Origin: a virus | Direction: 5' to 3' (one strand) | IMG/VR virus record: IMGVR_UViG_3300043811_000021 | Location: 62,001 to 126,000 of that record | Length of the DNA: 64,000 bases | Program-made: the position numbers and the translations under genes | Notes under the pieces: model-generated | Seen by the model: the letters and a program-made list of their open reading frames with translations, nothing else | The model's database searches: none | What the model was told of the DNA's origin: nothing | Part shown: piece after piece, positions 31,157-38,460 of the stretch | Layout of the letters: each line of letters begins with the position of its first letter | Position numbering within the stretch: position 1 is the stretch's first letter

Positions 31157-32673
31157 CCCTTGTCTCCCTTCTTATTGAACCTATTCATCTCGCGTTCCTG
31201 AACTTGTCCTCTCTGAATAAGAATATCAGAAAACGCCCCCATAGAACGAATCCTGGAGTTCTCCGCCGCACATGCCTGTATCGCTTCCTTCTCAAGTTCC
31301 AATGCCTGTTTCCACTCTCCACCGCCCATCTTAAAACAAGCCCTGCTCTGTGCGAGAAAAAGTACAGTATCCCAATCGCTCCTAGAAACCTGTAGATACG
31401 TGTTTGTGCTATCGAGAATAGGGGCGTTTCCTAAAACCGTACAACCTGTTCCTGAATTTACAGGAGAAGCAATCCAATCCATCCCGCCCGCAACTATAAC
31501 TGGACCGAAGCTCGTCGGATTTGAATCCCAATTTGGGTCAAATCTATCTAAATCGACAATCGAGTCGATACTCACCGCCTGCCCGTTTACTTTTCCCAAC
31601 TCAATCCACGGACTCTTCAACATCAACTGTAGTCCATCTTGGTATCTACGCATTGCATATTCAGCGCGTTCTCTGTCAGTCGATTCCGCTTCCTGTCCAA
31701 GTAAATCAGCTAACGCCCCCCATTCCAAAACCCACGCGAAGTCATTAGGAATCCCCAACAGCGTAGGAGTAGGCGGGCTAAACGGCGCTCCCGATTGTAA
31801 GACGACTGCCTCATAAGTACCCGGCTGATTCGGTGGAATGTCTACATCCCACGACAAAGGCGGTTCTGATGATAATGAAAACGTTTGTGGAGTACCAGAA
31901 TTCAACTGGTAAAGCGGAGCCTCATAGAACTCCTGAGCTATGGTGTCATCTCGATATAACGTATTCGGCTGAGTGAACTGAATAGTCCCTGATACTCCTC
32001 CAGTTGTAGGAATAGAAATTGTGACTGTTCCCGATCCGATACCCGTCACCGTAGCCCAGTAACTAACATTTAGCGATAAAACCTGCTGTCCTATCGCTAC
32101 CCCTTGAGTCGATGTCACTGTGATGGTATTCGATCCATTCAAAGCATTACCCGTAGTCGTAGCTACTACAGGCATGTAACGCACACGCTCAACATCTATT
32201 ATGTCTGGTATCGTGGACGAGTTAGGCAAGTATGTGCGAGTGGTGTTCGGCGTGAGTGGAATAGAAGTTAAAAGATTTTGATTCAGATTACCTACCTGAA
32301 TCATCTCATCCCTGCGGCGTTGCAGTGCTTGACTCAGTACAGAAATATTGAACTGATTGGTCCCTGTCCACGTCCCCCCAGACGCAGGTTCTAATAGCAT
32401 GTATTCTAGTTCTGTGTAGCAGTAAGCATCTGTAAGAGTCCTCTGGCGAGGACTACCTGAGAGCGATCCTATACTGTTCCAAAGGCTAGTTGAATTAAAC
32501 TGGAAGTCCTGCCTCCATACATTACAGAGGACATTATACTGCCTAAGTGATTGACTAATATATATTTGTAATTCAGCAGCAGACCAAAAGTTATTATTCG
32601 GATCGTTAAGTCTCTGCGCAAGTTGCTGCACAGCCGTCGTCACGGTGAGCCATGTGTAATTTCCTGCGGCCAT
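31153..32673 (-). CDS. Connector/adaptor-like structural protein
   Basis: A 506-residue protein. The helical N-terminus (TVTTAVQQLAQRLNDPNNNF, LQIYISQSLRQYNVLCNVWR) has the α-helical character of phage head-tail adaptor proteins; the middle contains a β-rich insertion (NTITVTSTQGVAIGQQVLSL), and the C-terminal part returns to helices (RAEYAMRRYQDGLQLML). The exact role is uncertain; it could be a second connector or tail-associated protein. Confidence 0.58.
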   Translation of the reverse strand: MAAGNYTWLTVTTAVQQLAQRLNDPNNNFWSAAELQIYISQSLRQYNVLCNVWRQDFQFNSTSLWNSIGSLSGSPRQRTLTDAYCYTELEYMLLEPASGGTWTGTNQFNISVLSQALQRRRDEMIQVGNLNQNLLTSIPLTPNTTRTYLPNSSTIPDIIDVERVRYMPVVATTTGNALNGSNTITVTSTQGVAIGQQVLSLNVSYWATVTGIGSGTVTISIPTTGGVSGTIQFTQPNTLYRDDTIAQEFYEAPLYQLNSGTPQTFSLSSEPPLSWDVDIPPNQPGTYEAVVLQSGAPFSPPTPTLLGIPNDFAWVLEWGALADLLGQEAESTDRERAEYAMRRYQDGLQLMLKSPWIELGKVNGQAVSIDSIVDLDRFDPNWDSNPTSFGPVIVAGGMDWIASPVNSGTGCTVLGNAPILDSTNTYLQVSRSDWDTVLFLAQSRACFKMGGGEWKQALELEKEAIQACAAENSRIRSMGAFSDILIQRGQVQEREMNRFNKKGDKG

Positions 32674-32685
32674 GCGCCTATTGTA

Positions 32686-32838
32686 CTACTTTTTGGCCGC
32701 AATCTTCTTGTGAGACTTTTTCTTTGTGTGGTGTTTCTTGCTCTTCTTCTTTCCTTTTCCTTTACCTGCGATCTTGTGCTTCTTCTTTGGTGATTTCTTT
32801 ACGTCTTCTTGCTCAGATGAGTCCACTTCGTTGTACAT
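32686..32838 (-). CDS. Lys/His-rich mini-protein (50 aa)
   Basis: A frame of 50 residues with GGAGG 8 nt before the ATG. After an acidic start (NEVDSSEQED) it is almost entirely Lys, His, Gly and Ala (KKSPKKKHKIAGKGKGKKKS), like a histone tail. It follows the Tat-protein gene by 3 nt. DNA binding or condensation is inferred from composition. Confidence 0.7.
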   Translation of the reverse strand: MYNEVDSSEQEDVKKSPKKKHKIAGKGKGKKKSKKHHTKKKSHKKIAAKK

Positions 32839-32841
32839 TTG

Positions 32842-33429
32842 TTATGCCTCCCTGTTGTGGTATTCGATTACAAGTTCTTGAAATATAGAGAACGTTTCTC
32901 TGGCAATTCTCTTTACCTCTTCATCGCTCGTGTCGATTCGTATCCATTCTTTGGCAGTAATTGTTTGCCCCGGCTCAACAGAATCAGCCTGAACGGGAGA
33001 CCACGCAGCAACATATTTAAGTTCGTTTGTATGCTTATTACGAATTGCTTGTCTCACAAATGCAACGTAATTTATATCTGAAAGATCAGTGTGTGTGTGA
33101 AAATACATTGGACCCCATGTATTTTCACACGTTGATCCAATTCTCCCCATTACTTTACATGGATCACCATAATGCCATCCTTTTTTATCTGCACCGTCTT
33201 CTACTTCCTGCGGGAATTCTTTTTTAACTTCGTTAAAAATATCACATATACGAAGTTTTCCGTGTCTCATGCGAATTATTGCATAAATCTGTTCTGGTGT
33301 ATATCCGTATTCCTCTAATTCTATCCGTTCATTCAGATTTTCTTTGGCGGAATCTGCCAAAATCTTCGGCGCTACCACCGCCGTTGCCGCTACCATTCCC
33401 GCTGTCTTCCCAAAATCTCGTCTGTTCAT
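32842..33429 (-). CDS. Tat-signal-like exported protein
   Basis: A 195-residue protein with GGAGGG before the ATG. The leader MNRRDFGKTAGMVAATAVVA then PKILADS has the twin-arginine motif RRDFGK and matches the leader of the 29978-30283 protein. The mature part has helices with YTPEQIYAIIRMRHGKL and a β-type end. No enzyme family is recognised. Tat export in phage genes of this sort is known but unexplained. Confidence 0.7.
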   Translation of the reverse strand: MNRRDFGKTAGMVAATAVVAPKILADSAKENLNERIELEEYGYTPEQIYAIIRMRHGKLRICDIFNEVKKEFPQEVEDGADKKGWHYGDPCKVMGRIGSTCENTWGPMYFHTHTDLSDINYVAFVRQAIRNKHTNELKYVAAWSPVQADSVEPGQTITAKEWIRIDTSDEEVKRIARETFSIFQELVIEYHNREA

Positions 33430-33890
33430 TTTCCCTCCTTCTTTTCATCAAGTACAGATAAAATCTCATCTGCCCATTTACTGTAGGCAGGAGTATGTGT
33501 AACGCTCAAAGTTTGCCCGTATTGCTTATGGTAAGCAGGAATAAAAGTCCTTAACTTGTCAATCAATATTCCCCTTCGCGGGTCTTCAGTTTCTTTCTCT
33601 AAAAACATTCTACGCTGCCATTCAGATGCGATGTATTTAATATTTTCACATGTATCGTTCGGAGTGGGGTTTATATCCATCGAGTTATACAACTGCATAG
33701 CTTCACGTTTCGTCGGAACTATTGGGTTCTCAGTGAGATAGCGTATAGCCTCAGTGGCCGCGATCTCTGCAATTACAAAATGTCCTCCTGGTGGCGGAGG
33801 TATAGAATCTTGCGTGGCTCTTGCTGATTGTACTGCGTAGAATACGGCATCCAGCATTTGTTTCGGTAGTTTAATTGCTACATCTTTCAT
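33426..33890 (-). CDS. Hypothetical protein
   Basis: A 154-residue protein from the ATG 33888-33890 (AAGGAGAGGG upstream); a longer frame lacks a site. Helical, with a Pro/Gly loop (IPPPPGGHF). It overlaps the Tat-protein start by 4 nt. No family is recognised. Confidence 0.66.
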   Translation of the reverse strand: MKDVAIKLPKQMLDAVFYAVQSARATQDSIPPPPGGHFVIAEIAATEAIRYLTENPIVPTKREAMQLYNSMDINPTPNDTCENIKYIASEWQRRMFLEKETEDPRRGILIDKLRTFIPAYHKQYGQTLSVTHTPAYSKWADEILSVLDEKKEGK

Positions 33891-33918
33891 TATTTTCCCT
33901 CTCCTTATTTTCCTGCTA

Positions 33919-33932
33919 CACGCTTTCGCGTG
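33919..33932. other. GNRA-capped hairpin between genes
   Basis: On the minus strand CACGC-GAAA-GCGTG is a perfect 5 bp stem with a GAAA tetraloop, 5 nt after the upstream stop. The T run lies on the plus-strand side only, so it is not a simple minus-strand terminator. The core CGCGAAAGCGTG recurs at 36610-36621. Confidence 0.5.
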
Positions 33933-33937
33933 GTTTT

Positions 33938-34300
33938 TCATCGAATACCTAAAGCTTTTTCTTCTTCATGCCTCTTACGGTTTTCTTCTATCCTTTTTTC
34001 GTCGAGCATGTCACCATGATCCTCGGAGTACATTTCTTGATCTTCTGCTAAATAGTCCGACCATTCTTCTCTCAAGAGAGAGGATATTGCCTTAATATTA
34101 AAATCAGAAATCGGTCCATCCAGCGGTATCCATTTAGTGTAAACTCCAACCTCATCCTCGATTATCATAACCAAAAGAGGGTCAGGGTGACTTAAGAAAG
34201 GGACTTCAACATCTCCGTCAAATTCTACAACTGCTGGACCATCTCCACCTTCGAGATATTTCACTTCTATCCATTTCGTTTCTTTTTTCTTTCGCGCCAT
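33938..34300 (-). CDS. Acidic hypothetical protein with basic start
   Basis: A 120-residue protein starting MARKKKETKW and becoming very acidic (YLAEDQEMYSEDHGDMLDEK). No family is recognised. Its ATG overlaps the stop of the basic mini-protein gene (TAATG). Confidence 0.64.
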   Translation of the reverse strand: MARKKKETKWIEVKYLEGGDGPAVVEFDGDVEVPFLSHPDPLLVMIIEDEVGVYTKWIPLDGPISDFNIKAISSLLREEWSDYLAEDQEMYSEDHGDMLDEKRIEENRKRHEEEKALGIR

Positions 34301-34467
34301 TACTTTCCTCCAATTCGTTTACGTGAAGTTTTCTTCTTACCATGCTTAACCTTGTGGCATTTGCCAGAAACGCAAACGCGCTTGGCGTGAGTCGGGATTC
34401 CGTGCAGGTGAACGTATGCTCTATATTTCCGGTACGATTCTGCATCCTTAAAGTTTTCCGTAGGCAC
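34300..34467 (-). CDS. Basic mini-protein (55 aa) with Cys/His
   Basis: A GTG-started frame with GGAGG 6 nt upstream. The C-terminal half is basic with two Cys and several His (VCVSGKCHKVKHGKKKTSRK). It resembles the other small basic proteins scattered in this module and may bind DNA or a virion surface. Confidence 0.62.
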   Translation of the reverse strand: MPTENFKDAESYRKYRAYVHLHGIPTHAKRVCVSGKCHKVKHGKKKTSRKRIGGK

Positions 34468-34497
34468 TATCCACCTCCATTCACATCATAGCCTAAA

Positions 34498-35214
34498 TCA
34501 GTGCAAAACAGGACCAAATTTCACGATCCCCTGCGCTCCAATATTTAACCACGGCTCCGCTGCGTTCCACGTCCTTACAAAAGGATTCTTACTCGGATGC
34601 AGATACGACTTTGTGGCCTTTGTTTCCACTTGATTAGCCGTATCCAGCATTGATTCTCCCGTTCCGCTGATCTCGTCCAAATGAGCCATAAGATTGTCTA
34701 CGTGAGGATCGCGTAACCTCATATTCAGAGCATCCGTAGCTATTTGCAAAGATGCTCCATTTTTCTGCAATTGGAACACTAGTGGTTTCAAATCAGGGAT
34801 AGATGATGAAACTAGTTGAAGATCAGAGTTAGCCTGTTTAACCGTCTGTGTGGCTGTATTAGCCGTATCTGTAAGCGCGTCTGCTGTCTTGTTCAAGTGT
34901 GACGATACTGAGTCAATATTCTTTGTAGTTACAGATAAAAGTTTTCCTGTTTGCGCTATCTGCATTTGACTCGTTACAGCTATATCACCAATTTTTACTG
35001 TGGCCTTACTTACTTCTGCTAGAGTTCCACATGGCTTACCATTTCCACATGGCTGATTCACGGTCTGCAAAGCTGAATTCGCACTATTCCCTGCGGCAGT
35101 CCATGTATCAACCATAATAATTAAATGCTTACCAAAAGTCATACCTCCCCAGACCGCAAGGCCAAGGGAGGCAATGAGTGCTATTCCTAGCGAGTTTAGT
35201 ATCCAGCGGTTCAT
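34498..35214 (-). CDS. Membrane-anchored coiled-coil protein
   Basis: A 238-residue protein with an N-terminal membrane segment (about 7-33: LGIALIASLGLAVWGGMTFG) followed by a long Ala/Thr/Ser-rich coiled-coil region (LNKTADALTDTANTATQT). The topology would place the coiled coil outside the membrane. It lies next to endolysin-region genes, so a lysis or envelope role is possible. Confidence 0.62.
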   Translation of the reverse strand: MNRWILNSLGIALIASLGLAVWGGMTFGKHLIIMVDTWTAAGNSANSALQTVNQPCGNGKPCGTLAEVSKATVKIGDIAVTSQMQIAQTGKLLSVTTKNIDSVSSHLNKTADALTDTANTATQTVKQANSDLQLVSSSIPDLKPLVFQLQKNGASLQIATDALNMRLRDPHVDNLMAHLDEISGTGESMLDTANQVETKATKSYLHPSKNPFVRTWNAAEPWLNIGAQGIVKFGPVLH

Positions 35215-35217
35215 TTG

Positions 35218-35655
35218 TTAAGCAGCGGGTGGAGTAGTCACTGGAATCAATGCCGCGATAGCAGCCTCCAAAATCTGGACTTCCCCTACTACCTTGGTGA
35301 TTGTGGCTACAGTGGTCGGGTTCTTTACCTCGATAGCCGTCAAAAGAGCACTGAGGTTGGTAGCGACTGAACCCAATATGCTAGTCACGCTTGGGATCGC
35401 TCCAAAATCAGTAATCAGTCCACTCGCTGCTGTCAAGTCAGACTGTACTGTGCCAATTACCTTAGCAACCTGCGCACCAGCAGCACTTCCAGCCTCAAGT
35501 GTAACCACTGTCTGTAGTGCAGGTCCAACGTAAGTCAGAACAGTATCGGCAATCTTCTCAATCGTTGGCGCTGCACCCTCTAGCTTCTGTAATTCCTTCT
35601 CGGCCCATGCCGCGAAACTGTGCTCTGCATTTGCAATTGCGCTAAAAAAACTCAT
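35218..35655 (-). CDS. Ala/Val-rich amphipathic protein
   Basis: A 145-residue protein beginning MSFFSAIANAEHSFAAWAEK, with moderately hydrophobic helices (TVLTYVGPALQTVVTLEAGS, IEVKNPTTVATITKVVGEVQ). It has no clear single membrane segment. It lies in the lysis-gene neighbourhood; function unknown. Confidence 0.62.
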   Translation of the reverse strand: MSFFSAIANAEHSFAAWAEKELQKLEGAAPTIEKIADTVLTYVGPALQTVVTLEAGSAAGAQVAKVIGTVQSDLTAASGLITDFGAIPSVTSILGSVATNLSALLTAIEVKNPTTVATITKVVGEVQILEAAIAALIPVTTPPAA

Positions 35656-35674
35656 TCTCTTCTCCCTTGCTTTG

Positions 35675-35902
35675 TTATGCGCCTGTAGGCGGTTGCTGGT
35701 CTGTTGGGGGTTGATGTGGCCTAGCAGAACGATTCACTGGCAGTACCGTCTGCAACGTCTCGTAAATCCAAGTGTAAATCGTCTTCCAATTCCACGGCTC
35801 ACCCGGCTTTGGCATACACTGGATTGCTGCCATAATCACTACTCCCGATCCAACTCCGTAAGCCGCTAAATGCGAAGTAACATGCTGCCAAACTTGCTCC
35901 AT
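35675..35902 (-). CDS. Holin-like small membrane protein
   Basis: A 75-residue protein with one hydrophobic segment (about 12-31: AAYGVGSGVVIMAAIQCMPK), a second amphipathic stretch (WKTIYTWIYETLQTVLPV) and a polar Pro/Gln-rich tail. Size and place near the endolysin fit a holin or antiholin, but no holin family signature is seen. Confidence 0.5.
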   Translation of the reverse strand: MEQVWQHVTSHLAAYGVGSGVVIMAAIQCMPKPGEPWNWKTIYTWIYETLQTVLPVNRSARPHQPPTDQQPPTGA

Positions 35903-35905
35903 AGG

Positions 35906-36043
35906 CTACTCTCCGTCATCTGGAGGGGTTATTGGTTCCTGTGTTGGAACATTCTCATTAGCAGGTTCTGGTCCTTGCGTTGGCTTATTAGGTGGTGCAT
36001 CTGGCTGGGATGGTGGTCCTGATCCGTTTGGGTATCCTCCCAT
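35906..36043 (-). CDS. 45-residue Pro-rich protein
   Basis: A short frame starting 2 nt after the upstream stop and ending 4 nt before the holin-like start. It is low-complexity (PPSQPDAPPNKPTQGPEPAN) with an acidic end. Probably translated by coupling; function unknown. Confidence 0.45.
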   Translation of the reverse strand: MGGYPNGSGPPSQPDAPPNKPTQGPEPANENVPTQEPITPPDDGE

Positions 36044-36044
36044 A

Positions 36045-36578
36045 TTAATCACCAAGTCCTTTCACTGTAGCAGTGTAGTAATTTCCGTTTCTGGTTTGTA
36101 CTAGTCCATCTCCCCTATTAGCATACTCCCTACTTGGGTCTATGAAAAGTGATTTATTATTTTTTTCTATATCGCTTTTGTGAATTTGTTCCCACTCTTG
36201 AATTATTTTGTACCCATCGTTCAATTTGTGCCATGTCTCAGAAACTACAGATACTAATTTCCCAGTCCCATAAATCGCAAGTGGCAAAATAAACATTGCA
36301 ATAATACCCGCTATAGCAATACGCATATTGCTCTTCGATCTTCTCTCTTCCACTTCACTCTTTTTTTTATCCGCTAAATCTTTCGCCGCTTTCTCGTCGG
36401 CATCGGCTTTCGCTTCAAAACGATCAAAGAAGCGGTTCCCACGCTCCTGAAAAGCGCGGAAATTCGCTACGCCTTTGACAAGGTGGCTATTCTCCGTTTT
36501 CAGAGAAGCCATATCCGCAGCTATTTCTGTCACTCTATCCTCCAAGTTCTGTATTCGCCGCTCTTCGGCATCAGTCAT
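36045..36578 (-). CDS. Coiled-coil membrane protein of the lysis region
   Basis: A 177-residue protein with an N-terminal coiled coil (RRIQNLEDRVTEIAADMASL), a charged linker, one membrane segment (about 86-108: MRIAIAGIIAMFILPLAIYG) and a polar C-terminal tail. This layout recalls XhlA-type or spanin-like lysis accessory proteins. The assignment is by architecture only. Confidence 0.58.
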   Translation of the reverse strand: MTDAEERRIQNLEDRVTEIAADMASLKTENSHLVKGVANFRAFQERGNRFFDRFEAKADADEKAAKDLADKKKSEVEERRSKSNMRIAIAGIIAMFILPLAIYGTGKLVSVVSETWHKLNDGYKIIQEWEQIHKSDIEKNNKSLFIDPSREYANRGDGLVQTRNGNYYTATVKGLGD

Positions 36579-36609
36579 TACAAAGCCCCCAAAGTCAACA
36601 TTATCCCAT

Positions 36610-36621
36610 CACGCTTTCGCG
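36610..36621. other. Second copy of the CGCGAAAGCGTG hairpin core
   Basis: In the 61 nt gap between the endolysin gene and the coiled-coil gene, the minus strand reads GCGCGAAAGCGTG, sharing 12 nt with the hairpin at 33919-33932. The stem is shorter here. Confidence 0.4.
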
Positions 36622-36639
36622 CTTGCCTATTACTGGAAC

Positions 36640-37212
36640 CTAGATGGGAACAACAAAAATTTCTGGGTGGGCATTATAAACCGCCAATACCTGTGAAGCC
36701 CGGTTTGGCGCTGTTGACCACCGTCCTGCATTGAATTGCCACATTACAGGCCCATCAGGGCCAGGGAAAGTAAAACATGGATGAGCCGCGCTCAAAGGTA
36801 AGGCATCCCCAGAAAGCCATGAAGCTGAAACAAGCCTCACGAACTCTTCTCCGCTCTTTGCCTCAAGAGCCTCTCCGTAATAACTCGGTAAGCCTTGCAA
36901 AACTTTTAACCTTGCCGCAAAACAGTCAGCATATGTAGTGAAAACAGGCCATGTCGCCATAACCATTTCAGAAGCTCCGTCAATCACTTCACGAGTCTGA
37001 ATTTTGTCTACTTGACCTGTCCACCAATTCGGCTCTTTTAGTCCAAACACATCTTTATCTCTCGCGGCAAGTCCACTGCATCCTGTCGGACTATTAAAAT
37101 CCCAAGACTCTAAACATGCCTCAGCAGCCGCGTATCCAGGAAATGGATGTCCGCTAGATACAGCCTCTTTAACCATCTGTAGAGCGAATTGTACTTCTGC
37201 TGGTGTTGCCAT
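36640..37212 (-). CDS. Endolysin, FlgJ-type β-N-acetylglucosaminidase
   Basis: A 190-residue single-domain protein. AAAEACLESWDFNSPTGCSG carries the conserved catalytic-type Glu of the glucosaminidase family (PF01832), followed by LAARDKDVFGLKEPNWW, FTTYADCFAARLKVLQGLP and the C-terminal STAPNRASQVLAVYN (usually YATDPxYAxxVxxI). There is no signal peptide, so it needs a holin-like partner. It cleaves the peptidoglycan sugar backbone at lysis. It follows the secreted fibre genes and precedes the membrane-protein genes. Confidence 0.85.
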   Translation of the reverse strand: MATPAEVQFALQMVKEAVSSGHPFPGYAAAEACLESWDFNSPTGCSGLAARDKDVFGLKEPNWWTGQVDKIQTREVIDGASEMVMATWPVFTTYADCFAARLKVLQGLPSYYGEALEAKSGEEFVRLVSASWLSGDALPLSAAHPCFTFPGPDGPVMWQFNAGRWSTAPNRASQVLAVYNAHPEIFVVPI

Positions 37213-37221
37213 ATGTTCCTC

Positions 37222-38451
37222 CTAATTATCCTGCGTCAGAGTGCAGCTTGCATTTGCTAACACAGTAATCGCATTGGTTCCGTTTGCAGCGGTTTGTAAC
37301 GTCAGAGCAGTTCCGCTAGCCGTTGAACCATTCTGGATATTGGCGATCAAATGAACCCATTCGGTTGAAGCCGCCGCGCCGGACGCGCCCGTCTTCGTCC
37401 CCCATGCCGTCTGTGCCAGCGTGTTGATTTGCCCATAGACTCCAGCCGCCCCGATTGGGCCATCTGCATTTAGACTATAGCTAGTTGCTGTACCAGGACC
37501 GCCTAGGCAAAATTGAAGAGTAGAAGTAGCGGCAAAAGTGACTGGTATCTCGCAGCGCAAAGTGTAATTCTTGCTGTCTAGTATATTCCAGGTCATATTT
37601 GTAACATTCGTGCAGGTTGCTGAAGATTGAGAGCTCATTGCTGAAGTTAGAAATCCACTCGAAGTGTCTCTAAATCCAGCTCCGCCCACCATGCCGGTCG
37701 GAGAAATACTGGCTACAATTGTTCCGCCGGTTCCCGATTCAAAGTTCGCTATATTCGCGGTAGGTGAAGCATTATTCAGCCAAGCCTTAAAAGGCACATC
37801 GGAGGCCACTGTATGTGCAACAGTAAGTCCGGTTGAAAGAAGCCCGACTGTAGCACTTCCATCTGTAAGATTCAACGATGTTCCCACAATTGCAGCGGCA
37901 TTCAATAACACAGACCCCGCAGTGCCTGTATTTATTGCCAGCGCCGTCGCAACTCCCGTTCCCAGCCCGGTGATACCGCTCACAGGAACGGATGATGCCG
38001 TTACATTGGTAAGATTCGCTGCGCTGAATGTGGGAGCAAGCGTATTTGGAAAATCAGTATTCACAAGTGCTCGACAAGTAGGAGTAGCCGCAGCGCCACT
38101 TGTCGGTCCTGCGAATAAGCAGTTTGCTGCCTGAGTAGCTAATGTCGCTGTTAAAGTTCCACTTGTAGTCACTGCCGCGCTTGGCGTAGATGAAAGTATG
38201 GTTCCATCTCCTGTAAAAGTAACACTGGTTACAGAACCGCTTCCTGTCCCAATTACGCACGGCGCTGGTTGACCACTACCATTAAGCCCATAGCACAAAA
38301 ATCCAGGAGGATTACCACCCGGAAGAGTTGTACCTGAACCAGAAATAGCCGTAGGAGTTCCGTTAACTAATGTATAAAGAATGTACGGAGGATAGTTCTG
38401 CCCTAGCGCCGTACCTGTGACGAAAATAAAAAAAGCCAGAAGTCGTTTCAT
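37222..38451 (-). CDS. Secreted fibre-like protein with Sec signal peptide
   Basis: A 409-residue protein with AAGGAG before the ATG. It starts with a clear signal peptide, MKRLLAFFIFVTGTALG followed by QN. The rest is Gly/Thr/Ser-rich and β-repetitive (SVTSVTFTGDGTILSSTPSA, NVTASSVPVSGITGLGTG) and ends with a compact domain (STEWVHLIANIQNGST). It looks like a tail-fibre shaft and tip, yet tail proteins normally lack export signals. Confidence 0.7.
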   Translation of the reverse strand: MKRLLAFFIFVTGTALGQNYPPYILYTLVNGTPTAISGSGTTLPGGNPPGFLCYGLNGSGQPAPCVIGTGSGSVTSVTFTGDGTILSSTPSAAVTTSGTLTATLATQAANCLFAGPTSGAAATPTCRALVNTDFPNTLAPTFSAANLTNVTASSVPVSGITGLGTGVATALAINTGTAGSVLLNAAAIVGTSLNLTDGSATVGLLSTGLTVAHTVASDVPFKAWLNNASPTANIANFESGTGGTIVASISPTGMVGGAGFRDTSSGFLTSAMSSQSSATCTNVTNMTWNILDSKNYTLRCEIPVTFAATSTLQFCLGGPGTATSYSLNADGPIGAAGVYGQINTLAQTAWGTKTGASGAAASTEWVHLIANIQNGSTASGTALTLQTAANGTNAITVLANASCTLTQDN

Positions 38452-38460
38452 GTTTACTCC

